Positions 8,763-18,713 of a stretch of DNA of 45,460 bases are shown piece after piece. Under the pieces are notes generated by a model. The model was not told where the DNA came from. It searched no databases and saw nothing but the letters and a program-made list of their open reading frames with translations. Origin of the DNA: Moraxella canis (lineage in GTDB: Bacteria; Pseudomonadota; Gammaproteobacteria; Pseudomonadales; Moraxellaceae); assembly GCF_002014965.1 (NCBI RefSeq), contig NZ_MUXT01000011.1:1-45460 (forward strand), read 5' to 3'. The position numbers and the translations under genes are program-made. The stretch's first letter is position 1; every line of letters begins with the position of its first letter.

Positions 8763-8795
8763 GTCAAAGCCCACCCAAGCGGTGGGCTTTTTGAC
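8763..8795 (+). terminator. Strong terminator of the small lipoprotein
   Basis: GTCAAAGCCCACC pairs with GGTGGGC...TTTTTGAC: a GC-rich core stem (8769-8775 with 8781-8787) followed by five T. The TTGACA at its right end is part of the stem and is too far from the polA TATAAT to be its -35 box. Confidence 0.88.
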
Positions 8796-8858
8796 ATCTG
8801 ATGCCCCAAGCGATGGTTTTTTGGTTATAATAGTTTAAATTCTCATTCAAATACGACC

Positions 8859-11747
8859 ATGACAAATCTCATTTATCCAAACATCGCTGACATCCCAAAC
8901 CTTGCCAAGCTACCGACCGATCACATTGACCGCTCAAGACCGCCTGTGATTTTGGTGGATGGCTCTTATTATCTGTTTCGCTGCTTTCATGGTCTGCCGC
9001 CCCTATCAAACTCCCAAGGACTGCCGACCAATGCCATTCGCGGCGTCCTAAATGCAATCAATAAACTCATCAAAAAATACAATCCTACCTACATGGCGGT
9101 TGCATTTGACACCAAAGCGCCCACTTTTCGCCATGATTTGTCCGAAGCTTATAAGGCGCATCGTCCGCCGATGGATGACGATTTGCGCGTGCAGATTCCT
9201 TATATCCATGACATGATCGAGAAACTGGGCATTCCACTTATCAAGATCGATGGCTTTGAAGCAGATGACATCATCGGCACACTCGCTCGCCAAGCCTGCC
9301 AAAATGGGTATCCTGTGGTCATCTCGACAGGCGATAAAGACATGGCGCAGCTGGTCAATGACTGTGTGATACTTGAAGACAGCTTTACTGGCAAACTAAC
9401 CGATAAAGCTGGCGTGGTTGAGAAATTTGGTGTCACCAGTGAGCAGATCGCCGATTATCTGACCCTGATGGGCGATGCGTCCGATGGCATCTCTGGCATC
9501 CCCAAGGTCGGTCAAAAAACCGCCGCCAAACTGCTCAATGAATATCACGACATCGATGGCATCTTAGCCAATCTTGAGCACATCAAAGGCGCTGTCGGTA
9601 AAAGCATCGCTGACAATCAAGACGATATCCCGCTTAATCGCGTACTAGCCACCATCGTCACCAATCTTGAGCTTGCCATCGGTTTTGATGACATCGCACT
9701 TGATCACAGCCAAGCTGCCGAGCAAAAGCGCGCGCCTGCGTTATATACACTTTTTCAAGAATTAGAATTTAAAAAAGAAATCGCCGACGCCGCCAAGCTG
9801 CTGACTCAGTCCAATAATCAAGCAAACAAAAGCCTTCCGCCGACCGAAGATTTATCATCTGATGCTGACAGCGCCGATACACCAAGCGGCGTGTCAACAC
9901 TGCCCGCAGGTGAATTGTCCTACCATACCATCACAACGAAAGCTGCCTTTGATCAGCTTGTAAACAAGTTAGCATCAGTGCCGTATTTTGCCATCGACAC
10001 CGAGACCACTAACATTGACTGGCAACAAGCAAAGCTAGTGGGCATCTCGGTGAGCACTGCCAATTATGAAGGCTATTATATTCCTGTGGGGCATACAGAA
10101 GATTTTGATGTATTGATCGATGATCAGCTGCCAATTGATGAAGTGTTATCCGCTCTTAAGCCCATTTTAGAAAATCCAAACATCGGTAAAATCGGACAGC
10201 ACTTAAAATATGATGCGCATATCTTCAAAAAATACGGCATCACCCTAAACCACTGGGCAATGGATACCATGCTTGCCAGTTATGTCATCAACGCCGCCGC
10301 GACACGGCATGGCATGGATGCTTTGGCGGAGCATTATTTGGGCATTCAGACCACTACTTTTGAACAAGTCGCAGGCAAAGGCGCCAAGCAGCTTAGCTTT
10401 GATAAAGTCGCCTTAGACGTGGCAAGTCGCTATGCGTGCGAAGATGCGGATGTCACCTTCCGATTGTTCAGTGTCTTTAGCGACTATCTAAGCCGTGATG
10501 ACGCTGCCGCTAAGCTACTACATCAGCTTGAAATCCCCACCGCGCAGATTCTGACGCAAATGGAGCATGACGGGATTTTGATTGCCACAGATTTTTTGGG
10601 GCAACTATCAGGCGAATTTGACAAAAAAATCATGGCGCTTGAAATCGAAGCCGAGCGCATCGCAGGCGAGCAGTTTAATTTGGCAAGCCCAAAACAGCTT
10701 GGCGAGATTTTATTTGAAAAATTGGGCATCGCAGGTGGCAAAAAAACCAAAACAGGGCAATATTCCACATCAGAAGCCGTCTTATCAAAAATTGATCATC
10801 CGCTGATTGATGTGGTGCTTGAGCATCGCAGCTTATCGAAGCTCAAAAGCACCTATACCGATGCACTGGCAAAAGCCGCCGACAGCCAAGGGCGTGTGCA
10901 CACCAGCTATCACCAAGCGCTCACCAGCACAGGTCGCCTGTCATCATCAGATCCAAATCTACAGAACATTCCCATTCGAACAGACACAGGGCGACTGATT
11001 CGTGAGGCGTTCGTTGCGCCGCCAGGTCGCGTGATTTTGGCAGCGGATTATTCACAAATCGAGCTTCGACTGATGGCGCATTTTAGTGGCGATGAAAGCT
11101 TGATCCGTGCTTTTAATCACAATTTGGACATTCACACCGCGACTGCAGCCGAAATCATGGGCAAAGACATCAGCGAAGTTACGCCAAGCGAGCGGCGCGC
11201 TGCCAAGGCGGTGAATTTTGGGCTATTGTATGGCATGAGCGCTTTTGGGCTTGCCAAGCAGCTTGGCGTTGATAGACCGGTTGCCCAAGAGTATATCAAG
11301 CGCTATTTTGCGCGCTACCCTGCCATCGCAGGCTATATGGAAAATACCAAAGCCATGGCAAAACAGCTGGGCTATGTACAGACGATTTTGGCGCGTAAGC
11401 TGTATTCGCCTGACATCCAAAGCAGCAATCGCATGGTCAAAGATGCTGCCGAGCGCGCAGCGATTAATGCCCCGTTGCAAGGCTCAGCAGCTGAGATTAT
11501 CAAGCTTGCAATGATTGCCGTGGATGAAGTACTGCCAAAAGCGCACGCAAAACTGCTACTACAAGTTCACGATGAGCTGGTTTTTGAAGTTGATGCTGAC
11601 AAGGCGGATGATATCGGCAAGCTGATCAAAACAGCGATGCAAAATGCCTTGACTGACACCGCCAAGCAGCTGGGCTGGGAAGTTGATTTTGCTGTGCCAC
11701 TCGTGGTTGAAGTCGGTATTGGCGAGAATTGGGATCAGGCGCATTAA
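8859..11747 (+). CDS. polA: DNA polymerase I
   Basis: This is the replication and repair polymerase that removes RNA primers and fills gaps. The 962 residues are about 30 more than E. coli because of an N-terminal extension before PPVILVDGSYYLFR. The 5' nuclease domain covers roughly 28-320, with the acidic IDGFEADDIIGTLA and STGDKDMAQLV. The 3'-5' exonuclease is intact: DTET near residue 380, QHLKYDAH, and YACEDADVT. Polymerase motif A is AADYSQIELRLMAH (from about 727), motif B RRAAKAVNFGLLYG, and motif C QVHDELVFEV (about 902). A low-complexity linker rich in Ser and Asp lies near 325-345. A TATAAT at 8826-8831 is the likely -10 box. It converges on topA. Confidence 0.97.
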   Translation: MTNLIYPNIADIPNLAKLPTDHIDRSRPPVILVDGSYYLFRCFHGLPPLSNSQGLPTNAIRGVLNAINKLIKKYNPTYMAVAFDTKAPTFRHDLSEAYKAHRPPMDDDLRVQIPYIHDMIEKLGIPLIKIDGFEADDIIGTLARQACQNGYPVVISTGDKDMAQLVNDCVILEDSFTGKLTDKAGVVEKFGVTSEQIADYLTLMGDASDGISGIPKVGQKTAAKLLNEYHDIDGILANLEHIKGAVGKSIADNQDDIPLNRVLATIVTNLELAIGFDDIALDHSQAAEQKRAPALYTLFQELEFKKEIADAAKLLTQSNNQANKSLPPTEDLSSDADSADTPSGVSTLPAGELSYHTITTKAAFDQLVNKLASVPYFAIDTETTNIDWQQAKLVGISVSTANYEGYYIPVGHTEDFDVLIDDQLPIDEVLSALKPILENPNIGKIGQHLKYDAHIFKKYGITLNHWAMDTMLASYVINAAATRHGMDALAEHYLGIQTTTFEQVAGKGAKQLSFDKVALDVASRYACEDADVTFRLFSVFSDYLSRDDAAAKLLHQLEIPTAQILTQMEHDGILIATDFLGQLSGEFDKKIMALEIEAERIAGEQFNLASPKQLGEILFEKLGIAGGKKTKTGQYSTSEAVLSKIDHPLIDVVLEHRSLSKLKSTYTDALAKAADSQGRVHTSYHQALTSTGRLSSSDPNLQNIPIRTDTGRLIREAFVAPPGRVILAADYSQIELRLMAHFSGDESLIRAFNHNLDIHTATAAEIMGKDISEVTPSERRAAKAVNFGLLYGMSAFGLAKQLGVDRPVAQEYIKRYFARYPAIAGYMENTKAMAKQLGYVQTILARKLYSPDIQSSNRMVKDAAERAAINAPLQGSAAEIIKLAMIAVDEVLPKAHAKLLLQVHDELVFEVDADKADDIGKLIKTAMQNALTDTAKQLGWEVDFAVPLVVEVGIGENWDQAH

Positions 11748-11771
11748 AGCGATTAGCTGAAAGACATACTG

Positions 11772-11806
11772 TGCGGCTCAATCAGTCGCATATTTTTTTA
11801 ATTTTA
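11772..11806 (+). terminator. polA terminator
   Basis: TGCGGCT (11772-11778) pairs with AGTCGCA (11784-11790) with one G-U pair and a 5-base loop, followed immediately by TATTTTTTTAATTTT. Confidence 0.85.
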
Positions 11807-11850
11807 ATATGAGCCAAGGCAGGGTTTAATTTTAATCAACACAAAAACAA

Positions 11851-11878
11851 CAAGCTGTACCGTCACCGATACAGCTTG
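11851..11878 (-). terminator. Hairpin at the 3' side of topA
   Basis: CAAGCTGTA (11851-11859) and TACAGCTTG (11870-11878) are a perfect 9-bp stem with a 10-base loop. On the minus strand it is followed by TTGTTTTTGTG, so it can end topA transcription, although it lies about 190 bases beyond the topA stop. Confidence 0.6.
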
Positions 11879-12068
11879 CCATTTTCCATGATTTTACCAC
11901 CGTAAAATCCGTATCCTTACCAACCTTCCATGAATAGCACTTCATCCTTGCCCTGCTCCATCAGGGTTTTCCTTTGCTATGGGTGTATTATGCAATAAAA
12001 CCGTGATGATGAAAATACGCCAAAATCGTCAATATTTGTGCGATATTTCCTACAACTTTTATTTAAGG
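11879..12068. other. Structured non-coding spacer between polA and topA
   Basis: Together with the two terminators to its left this makes a 321-base gene-free stretch. It holds a perfect 8-bp inverted repeat, GATTTTAC (11890-11897) with GTAAAATC (11902-11909), and a 5-bp hairpin CCCTG (11951-11955) with CAGGG (11962-11966) followed on the plus strand by TTTTCCTTT. No reading frame of note is present. A long 3' untranslated region or a small RNA are both possible. Confidence 0.4.
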
Positions 12069-14696
12069 TCATTCTTCCACCCAAGCGCCTTGACGCCAAA
12101 CGAGTGCAAAGCGTGTCGCCTTGCCGTCTTTTTCTGAGCCGATATATTGCTCTGAATTTTTGCGGCTCCATCGCAAGATCGTCGGATTACCTGCTTCATC
12201 TGCATCTGGCGCATCGAACAAATAATGGAATTTAGGCTCAAGCTGATCTTTGATCTCGCGCAGCTCGCTAAGCTTAGGCGGACGAGTTTCACGTACTTTG
12301 GGGAATTTGGATGCTGCCAAAAACAGCCCCGCCGCCCCTTCGCGCAGCACATAATGATCATCAAATTTTTGTGAGCGCAGATTAGGCATATCAATCGGCG
12401 TCATACGCGGCGGCGCAGCTTGACCATTTTTGAGCACTTTACGGGTATTATCACACTTTCTGCATGCAAAATATGCCCCAAATCGCCCCGTTTTCAGCTC
12501 CATTTGACCGTCACACTTATCACAATCAATGGTCGGTGCATCACTGGTCGCACCGCCTACTTCAAACACGCCTTTTTCAAGCACATAGCCATCGCAATCA
12601 GGATTATTACCACAGATATGCAGCTTAAGTCCGCCATCGACGATATAGCCATCCATCGCGGTATTGCATTTTGGGCAGCGTTTTTTCTCCATAAGTGCAT
12701 TGACTTCGGCTGAATCATCATCGGCATCAAACTCAAATGCCGATACAGGCATCAGATTTTTGGTGCCCTTACAGCGCTCTTTGGGCGGTAGATTATAGCC
12801 AGTACAGCCCAAAAATACTCCCGTTGAGCCAGTGCGCACCTGCATAGGACGGCTGCACAAATCACAGTGAATATCAGGCACATTGGTCGGATCATTTGGG
12901 CGCATCCCATCAGAAGCTTTGGCGCTATCAAGCTTTTGCTTAAAGTCATGATAAAATTGATCCAATACCGCTTTCCAATCTTCATCACCGACCGCCACTT
13001 CATCAAGCTTATCTTCTAGCCCTGCGGTGAACGCATAATCCATCAGATCAGGAAAGCTCTCCACCAACCTTTCTGTGACAATGTCGCCCATTTTTTCGGC
13101 ATATAGGCGTTTATTTTCAAGTCGCACATAGCCGCGCTCTTGGATGGTTGAGATGATTGACGCATAGGTGGACGGTCTGCCAATGCCACGGCTTTCAAGC
13201 TCCTTGACCAAGCTTGCTTCGCTGTAGCGAGCAGGTGGACTGGTAAAATGCTGCGTTGGCAAAATCTCAATCAGTGGCAGCTTTTCACCCACTTTGACAG
13301 CAGGCAATAAGACATCGTCAGTCTTAGCAGGAGGCTGCACGCGTGTATAACCATCAAACACCAATGTGCGCCCTTTGGCTTTTAATTCCACATCACCAGC
13401 GGTGACGATCAGATTCACTGACTGATAGCGAGCAGGCGTCATCTGACACGCCACAAACTGTCGCCAAATCAGTTCATACAGTCGCTGAGCATCACGCTCC
13501 ATGGCGGTTAGCTGCGCTGATTTGACCGAAACATTTGAGGGGCGAATCGCTTCGTGCGCTTCTTGGGCGTTTTGTTTATTACCATAAAAATTAGGCTTTT
13601 GGGGCAAATAAGCGTCACCAAAATTCTCAGTGATATAATCCCGCACAGAGTTCAGGGCATCTTGACTCAAAAAGGTCGAGTCAGTACGCATATAAGTGAT
13701 ATGCCCTGCTTCGTATAGACGCTGCGCTAAGATCATCGTCTTTTTGACACTAAAGCCAAGACGCGTACTGGCAGCTTGCTGAAGCGTTGAGGTGATAAAT
13801 GGCGCAGATGCCCGTGATTGAGTGGGCTTTTCTTCGATCGCCGAAACTATAAAATCTGATGAATCTAAAGCCAAGACCACTTCGTTAGCTTGATCTTTAT
13901 TGCCAAGCTTGAGCGTTTTACCGCCGCGTTTTACCGCTTCAAGGTTCAGCGTCTCGCCTGCTGCGGTGTTATTGGTATGAATTTTCCAATATTCAACGGG
14001 CACAAAGGCGCGGATCTCACGCTCACGCTCCACCACCAAGCGCGTCGCCACGCTTTGTACGCGCCCTGCTGATAATCCGCGCGCGATCTTCGCCCACAGT
14101 AGCGGCGACACCATAAAGCCCACCACGCGATCCAAAAAGCGACGCGCCTGCTGCGCATTGACACGATCGATATTCAGTTGATCAGGATGCTCAAAGGCGG
14201 TTTGGATGGCGGACTTGGTAATTTCGTTAAATACCACGCGGCTGTATTTATCATCACTGCCACCGATGACTTCTTTTAAATGCCATGCGATTGCCTCACC
14301 TTCTCTATCCAAGTCGGTGGCGAGATAAATTTTATCAGCGTCTTTGGCAAGCGCTTTGAGTTCGCGGATGACTTTGGTTTTATTGGGTAGTACTTCATAG
14401 ACAGCTGCCCAATCATGATCAGGATCAACACCCATGCGGCGAACGAGCGCCTTTTGGGCTTTTTCTTCACGAGACAGTCCTGCATCCTCGGTCTTATTGG
14501 CTTTGGATGTGCTGCCACTGACAGGCAGATCGCGCACATGACCGATACTTGAGCGCACCACATAATCCTTGCCCAAATATTTATTAATGGTTTTGGCTTT
14601 TGCAGGCGACTCCACAATCACTAAGGATTTGCCCTTAGCATTGGCTTTGGTCGATGCCGCCTCAGCTTTGGTGGTCGTTTTTTTAGAAGTTGCCAT
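12069..14696 (-). CDS. topA: DNA topoisomerase I
   Basis: This type IA topoisomerase relaxes negative supercoils. The 875 residues match the family (865 in E. coli). A Lys/Thr/Ala-rich N-terminal tail of 22 residues precedes the Toprim domain ([14 protein letters not shown]), whose acidic triad is visible in [14 protein letters not shown]. The active-site tyrosine is Tyr335 in ITYMRTDS. The C-terminal third carries repeated zinc ribbons: CDLCSRPMQ...[16 protein letters not shown]...CGNNPDC and CDKCDGQM...CRKC. Transcription probably starts at the strong promoter 14776-14804. The gene is monocistronic and converges on polA. Confidence 0.97.
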   Translation of the reverse strand: MATSKKTTTKAEAASTKANAKGKSLVIVESPAKAKTINKYLGKDYVVRSSIGHVRDLPVSGSTSKANKTEDAGLSREEKAQKALVRRMGVDPDHDWAAVYEVLPNKTKVIRELKALAKDADKIYLATDLDREGEAIAWHLKEVIGGSDDKYSRVVFNEITKSAIQTAFEHPDQLNIDRVNAQQARRFLDRVVGFMVSPLLWAKIARGLSAGRVQSVATRLVVEREREIRAFVPVEYWKIHTNNTAAGETLNLEAVKRGGKTLKLGNKDQANEVVLALDSSDFIVSAIEEKPTQSRASAPFITSTLQQAASTRLGFSVKKTMILAQRLYEAGHITYMRTDSTFLSQDALNSVRDYITENFGDAYLPQKPNFYGNKQNAQEAHEAIRPSNVSVKSAQLTAMERDAQRLYELIWRQFVACQMTPARYQSVNLIVTAGDVELKAKGRTLVFDGYTRVQPPAKTDDVLLPAVKVGEKLPLIEILPTQHFTSPPARYSEASLVKELESRGIGRPSTYASIISTIQERGYVRLENKRLYAEKMGDIVTERLVESFPDLMDYAFTAGLEDKLDEVAVGDEDWKAVLDQFYHDFKQKLDSAKASDGMRPNDPTNVPDIHCDLCSRPMQVRTGSTGVFLGCTGYNLPPKERCKGTKNLMPVSAFEFDADDDSAEVNALMEKKRCPKCNTAMDGYIVDGGLKLHICGNNPDCDGYVLEKGVFEVGGATSDAPTIDCDKCDGQMELKTGRFGAYFACRKCDNTRKVLKNGQAAPPRMTPIDMPNLRSQKFDDHYVLREGAAGLFLAASKFPKVRETRPPKLSELREIKDQLEPKFHYLFDAPDADEAGNPTILRWSRKNSEQYIGSEKDGKATRFALVWRQGAWVEE

Positions 14697-14775
14697 GATT
14701 ATGCCTTTATTTAAATGTGATAAATGTCTGAAAAATCACCCCACATTCCTTTGGATGATTCTGTATCAATTTGCA

Positions 14776-14804
14776 TTTATAGGGTGCAAATGTGGTTTTG
14801 TCAA
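14776..14804 (-). promoter_or_regulatory. sigma-70 promoter of topA
   Basis: Read on the minus strand, TTGACA (14804-14799) and TATAAA (14781-14776) are 17 bases apart, close to consensus. It lies about 80 bases upstream of the topA ATG, in the spacer after the ftsK unit. Confidence 0.75.
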
Positions 14805-14855
14805 TCATTTTATAAAAATTTGCCCAAAGTTTTATCAAATGACCGATCACGATTA

Positions 14856-15452
14856 TCAAGATGCCATATCGCCATCAATTAATTTCGCCCAAGCTATCAG
14901 CTGGGTTTTGATGTCATTTAGGTCAGCTTGGGCTTTTACTTTATCGAGCTTATAGGCTTTGTGGCTGTGCTGATATTTATCATCTAGCCAGTACAGCGAG
15001 ATGTGATTTGCCTTGACCGACAATCCCAAAACTTGGGTCTTGATGTGATCGGGCAGATGTATGGGCTGCTCATCAAGGTGGCGCACCTGCGTTAGCATCT
15101 TTGGTGTATAAAACTGCTGCGGTATCAGCTGCCAACGATCTGCCATGACATGATATTGAGCCATTGGTAGCCGAAGATCTTCTATGATCACAGTGTACTG
15201 GGCAATCAAAGGTGTGTTGCCAGCTCTAGCATACACATCTTTTTTGGCAGGTTTGAGCGCATCATACCGATCTTTGAGCCAGACTGGGCAAGCAATGAGC
15301 TTAGGAAAAATGCCAAAACCACGTGCCATCAGCCGAAAATCAGCCACTCGCACTTCATTGGCATTGGGGCGCGCCGCCATAAAATTGCCCACCAAAAAAC
15401 CAGCAACGACAAGCACAACAATAACAGCGATACTTCCGCTTGATAATGACAT
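14856..15452 (-). CDS. Membrane-anchored protein of the ftsK unit, function unknown
   Basis: This 198-residue protein has one N-terminal membrane helix (SIAVIVVLVVAGFLVGNFMAA) and a soluble remainder of mixed character, probably facing the periplasm or membrane surface. I recognise no domain. The ATG at 15452 is chosen because AGG lies 8 bases upstream; a GTG one codon earlier is possible. It begins only 9 bases after the ftsK stop, so it is translated from the ftsK message. That points to an envelope or division-linked role, but nothing in the sequence proves it. Residues such as RPNANEVRVADFRLMARGFG and KLIACPVWLKDR may be useful family signatures. Confidence 0.7.
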   Translation of the reverse strand: MSLSSGSIAVIVVLVVAGFLVGNFMAARPNANEVRVADFRLMARGFGIFPKLIACPVWLKDRYDALKPAKKDVYARAGNTPLIAQYTVIIEDLRLPMAQYHVMADRWQLIPQQFYTPKMLTQVRHLDEQPIHLPDHIKTQVLGLSVKANHISLYWLDDKYQHSHKAYKLDKVKAQADLNDIKTQLIAWAKLIDGDMAS

Positions 15453-15461
15453 CACACCATC

Positions 15462-18074
15462 CTACAAAAGCAGCTGACGCTTACCGCTGTTATCCATCGA
15501 TGAGACCAATCCACGCTCTTCCATCTGGTCAAGCAGACGCGCCGCGCGATTATATCCAATGCTAAACTTGCGCTGCACTGATGAGATGGATGGCTTTCTG
15601 GTCTCCACCACAAAAGCTGCCGCCGCTTCGTACAGCTCATCGCCATCAATGCCGCCGCCCATATCGCCACTGCCTTCGCCCTCAAATGAATAGCTGTCAG
15701 ATAGATCAATATAGTCAGGCTTACCACGCTCACGCCAAGCATCACAGACTCGATTGACCTCATCATCATCCACATAAGCGCCATGTACACGCTCAGGATG
15801 ATTTTTACCCGGTCCAATGAACATCATATCGCCATGACCCAGCATATCTTCGGCGCCGCCTTCTTCGATGATGGTGCGGCTATCGACTTTGGAGCTGACG
15901 CGCAGCGCAACACGAGAGGGAATATTCGCCTTGATCAAGCCTGTCACCACATTTACCGTTGGGCGCTGTGTGGCAAGCAGCAGATGAATGCCTGCGGCAC
16001 GCGCTTTTTGAGCCAGACGCACAATTGGCTCTTCGGCAGTTTTGCCAAGCTGCATGATCATATCAGCAAATTCATCCGCCACAATCACAATCGTTGGCAG
16101 TGGCTTGAGCTTAGGCGGCTTATCTTGGCTGACACTGTGATTAATATTCCATAAAGGATCATAAATCGGTTCGCCCTCAGCTTCGGCGGCTTCTACTTTT
16201 TTATTAAACTCGCTGATTTTACGCACTCTCAGCTTACTCATCAGCTGATAGCGCCGCTCCATTTCATTGACGCACCACGTCAGCGCCGCCACGGCATCTT
16301 TCATGTCGGTGATGACAGGGGTCAATAGATGCGGAATATCGCCATAGTTGGCAAGCTCAAGCTGTTTTGGGTCAATGAGTACAAGTTTCAGCTCATCGGG
16401 CGTATATTTTAGCAGCATTGACAATAAAAATGAGTTCACCAGTACTGATTTACCCGATCCTGTCGTGCCTGCCACAAGCATGTGAGGTGCTTTGGCTAAA
16501 TCAGCAATCACAGGCTTACCGCTGATATCTTTACCGACGGCGATGGCGATTTGATTGTTTGGGCTTTTATAATCTTCTGTGTCCAATAGCTCAATCAGAT
16601 GCACCATCTCACGCTTTTGATTGGGCACCTCGATACCAATATAAGGCTTGCCTGGAATCACCTCAACCACACGCAAAGATGCTTTGGACATCGAGCGTGC
16701 CAAATCTTGAGATACGCGCGTGACTCGGCTTGCCTTGACCCCTGGCGCAAGCTCAACCTCAAAGCGTGTCACCACAGGACCCACCATCGCCGAAATCACT
16801 TGGGCTTGGATATTAAATTCTTGAAGCTTAATCTCCAAAAGCTCTGAGGCTTGCTGAAGTTCATCCTCACTAACCTTGGGTTTGTTGGATAAATTGGGCT
16901 TATCCAACAAGTCTAGCTCAGGAATCGGCGTCAAGCTCAAACGATAGCTTAATGTATCCATCGCACGCGACTGCACAGGCGCTGGGGATTGTTTTGATTT
17001 GGGCGCTTGATCAGTCTGCTCTTGGGAAGGCTGCTCATCTTCCAAGATATTGGACTTAGGTGTGGTGTCCTTGATCGCTTCTAGTTTTTCGCTCCGATCT
17101 TCATCAAGAGCCGGGGCGACTTTTTGAATCGTTTTAAAGCGCTCCACTGTCGATGGGCTCTTCTGTGCCTGATCGGACGGCTGATTTGGCTCATCCAAAC
17201 CCTTGGTATCATCCGACTGATGATTGTATGCCATTGGGTCAGTTTTGGCTGCTTGTGCAGTTTCTTGGCGCATTTTTTCTGCCTGTGCTTCGGCAGCTTG
17301 TTTATGAGCTTCATTCTCACGCTCAGCGATCAGCTCATCGCGCAGTCCAGAATGGCGCAAAAAGCTCTCAAGGGCGCCGTCATGATTATGTGGCGTGCTC
17401 ACCACGGCTGGCGCTGCAGGGCTGATCTCTTCATCCAACATGGCGCCGTCTGCATGCTTTGGCTTAGGCTCTGATTCTGTTATAGAGGTATGTTTATCGC
17501 CGCCAATCCACTGAAACGCCAGACCCATCAGATGACGCCAACGAATCTCAAAGCTTAGCAAAGATATGATGACAATCATACCAACTAAAAGTAGAGCTGT
17601 CACCGTCTCACCAAAGATGGCAGCAAGACTTTTTTGAAGCTCAAATCCAATCGCCCCACCCATCCGCGTAGCAAGTAAAGCATCCGTAATCTCGCCGATA
17701 TAAGCAAGCAAGGCACTGACAAACAATATCAACAGCCCATAAGCAAATAATCTTAGCACCCAAAATAGCTTCACATGCGTCCACCACAGCCGCACCAACT
17801 CATACGCCAGCACAAGCACAGCCACCCACGCCCCAAAACCAAATAAGGTATGCAAAATGTCCGCCACCCACGCACCAAGCGGTCCACCGACATTATTAAT
17901 GGTCGAATGACTGCCAACATGCGACCATGCCGAATCCGCTGGATCATAAGACAAGAGCGATAAAAATAAAAATACCAACAATACGATACCAAAGATACTA
18001 AAAATCAGTTGCTTGATGGTTGGCAGCTTACCCATGAGACGGGTAATGGTCGGATTTTGAAATAGATTACTCAT
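15462..18074 (-). CDS. ftsK: DNA translocase FtsK
   Basis: FtsK is the septum-anchored hexameric DNA pump that segregates chromosome termini and activates XerCD recombination at dif. The 870 residues contain four or five N-terminal membrane helices (about 22-180), a short Gln/Pro/Lys-rich linker (about 190-370, far shorter than in E. coli), the RecA-like motor with Walker A GTTGSGKSVL ending at about 544, and Walker B TIVIVADEFADM. The C-terminal gamma winged-helix (SSVQRKFSIGYNRAARLLDQM, about 820-870) reads KOPS sequences. A downstream membrane protein is in the same unit. The predicted promoter is at 18124-18152. Confidence 0.97.
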   Translation of the reverse strand: MSNLFQNPTITRLMGKLPTIKQLIFSIFGIVLLVFLFLSLLSYDPADSAWSHVGSHSTINNVGGPLGAWVADILHTLFGFGAWVAVLVLAYELVRLWWTHVKLFWVLRLFAYGLLILFVSALLAYIGEITDALLATRMGGAIGFELQKSLAAIFGETVTALLLVGMIVIISLLSFEIRWRHLMGLAFQWIGGDKHTSITESEPKPKHADGAMLDEEISPAAPAVVSTPHNHDGALESFLRHSGLRDELIAERENEAHKQAAEAQAEKMRQETAQAAKTDPMAYNHQSDDTKGLDEPNQPSDQAQKSPSTVERFKTIQKVAPALDEDRSEKLEAIKDTTPKSNILEDEQPSQEQTDQAPKSKQSPAPVQSRAMDTLSYRLSLTPIPELDLLDKPNLSNKPKVSEDELQQASELLEIKLQEFNIQAQVISAMVGPVVTRFEVELAPGVKASRVTRVSQDLARSMSKASLRVVEVIPGKPYIGIEVPNQKREMVHLIELLDTEDYKSPNNQIAIAVGKDISGKPVIADLAKAPHMLVAGTTGSGKSVLVNSFLLSMLLKYTPDELKLVLIDPKQLELANYGDIPHLLTPVITDMKDAVAALTWCVNEMERRYQLMSKLRVRKISEFNKKVEAAEAEGEPIYDPLWNINHSVSQDKPPKLKPLPTIVIVADEFADMIMQLGKTAEEPIVRLAQKARAAGIHLLLATQRPTVNVVTGLIKANIPSRVALRVSSKVDSRTIIEEGGAEDMLGHGDMMFIGPGKNHPERVHGAYVDDDEVNRVCDAWRERGKPDYIDLSDSYSFEGEGSGDMGGGIDGDELYEAAAAFVVETRKPSISSVQRKFSIGYNRAARLLDQMEERGLVSSMDNSGKRQLLL

Positions 18075-18123
18075 GATGACTCGTCGGCAGGCGATGGGCG
18101 TCTTATATTTGACATAACTGTCT

Positions 18124-18152
18124 ATTATAGCGAATTTGATTCAATTAGCCAA
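18124..18152 (-). promoter_or_regulatory. Predicted promoter of ftsK
   Basis: On the minus strand TTGGCT (18152-18147) and TATAAT (18129-18124) are spaced 17 bases apart, about 50 bases upstream of the ftsK ATG. Confidence 0.55.
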
Positions 18153-18160
18153 ACATTTGC

Positions 18161-18197
18161 AGCTTGTCAAATAAAGCCACGCCTTATTTGACAAGCT
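18161..18197 (-). terminator. Perfect 14-bp hairpin upstream of ftsK
   Basis: AGCTTGTCAAATAA (18161-18174) and TTATTTGACAAGCT (18184-18197) match without error around a 9-base loop. It lies just upstream of the ftsK promoter and downstream of the CMD-family gene. A terminator insulating ftsK is the simplest reading, but no T run follows it on either strand. Confidence 0.5.
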
Positions 18198-18221
18198 TAG
18201 GCGGCTGATCGACACACAATA

Positions 18222-18237
18222 GGCTGACTCTTCAGCC
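18222..18237 (-). terminator. Short hairpin after the CMD-family gene
   Basis: GGCTGA (18222-18227) pairs with TCAGCC (18232-18237) around a 4-base loop, 35 bases past the stop at 18272. On the minus strand TATTGTGTG follows, so the U tract is poor. Confidence 0.4.
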
Positions 18238-18271
18238 ATCTTTAAGATGAGCAGACACGCCCATTGATCAT

Positions 18272-18676
18272 TTAGGGCTTAGGCAACAGACCCATCTCAG
18301 TCAAGATTTCATTTGCCGCACGATAAGCCTCTTGGGTGGCAGGTGCGCCGCAATAAGGCAAGCTGTGTAGCAGCACTTCTTGGATTTCTTCAAGGCTTGC
18401 GCCATTATTCACCGCTCCGCGAATATGACCTTTGAGCTCGGTTGGGCTTTTTTGAGCAATCAAAAACGCCATCGTCACCAAAGAACGCGTTTTTTTATCA
18501 ATGCCGCCGCGTTGCCAAGTCGAGCCCCACGCGTGCTCATTGATCCAATCTTGTAAAGGCTCATTAAAAGGCGTCACCTGCCCCATCGAACGCTCAACGT
18601 GCGCCTCGCCCATCACTTGCTTGCGCACTGCCACGCCATTTTGATAAGTGCTGTTTTTATCGTTGATACTACTCAT
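18272..18676 (-). CDS. Carboxymuconolactone decarboxylase family protein
   Basis: The 134-residue protein is a small helical CMD/AhpD-superfamily member of the PcaC type. The family blocks are clear: GVAVRKQVMGEAHVERSM at 14-31, WGSTWQRGGIDKKTRSLVT, ELKGHIRGAVNNGAS with the conserved His, and HSLPYCGAPATQEAYRAA. It lacks the CxxC pair of AhpD peroxidase partners; a single Cys sits in the YCGAP loop. PcaC decarboxylates gamma-carboxymuconolactone in protocatechuate breakdown, but no other pca gene is nearby, so the true substrate is open. It is monocistronic between proA and ftsK, all on the minus strand. Confidence 0.85.
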   Translation of the reverse strand: MSSINDKNSTYQNGVAVRKQVMGEAHVERSMGQVTPFNEPLQDWINEHAWGSTWQRGGIDKKTRSLVTMAFLIAQKSPTELKGHIRGAVNNGASLEEIQEVLLHSLPYCGAPATQEAYRAANEILTEMGLLPKP

Positions 18677-18713
18677 GTCATTTCCTTATTGATTAAAATG
18701 AATATCAAATATC

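Noticed and set aside
8791..8831. TTGACA at 8791 with TATAAT at 8826 as the polA promoter
   Set aside because: The boxes are 29 bases apart, and the TTGACA is part of the terminator stem; only the TATAAT is credible.
11851..11878. Spot 42-like small RNA next to polA
   Set aside because: Only the position is suggestive; I see no sequence or promoter likeness, so it is not annotated as an RNA gene.
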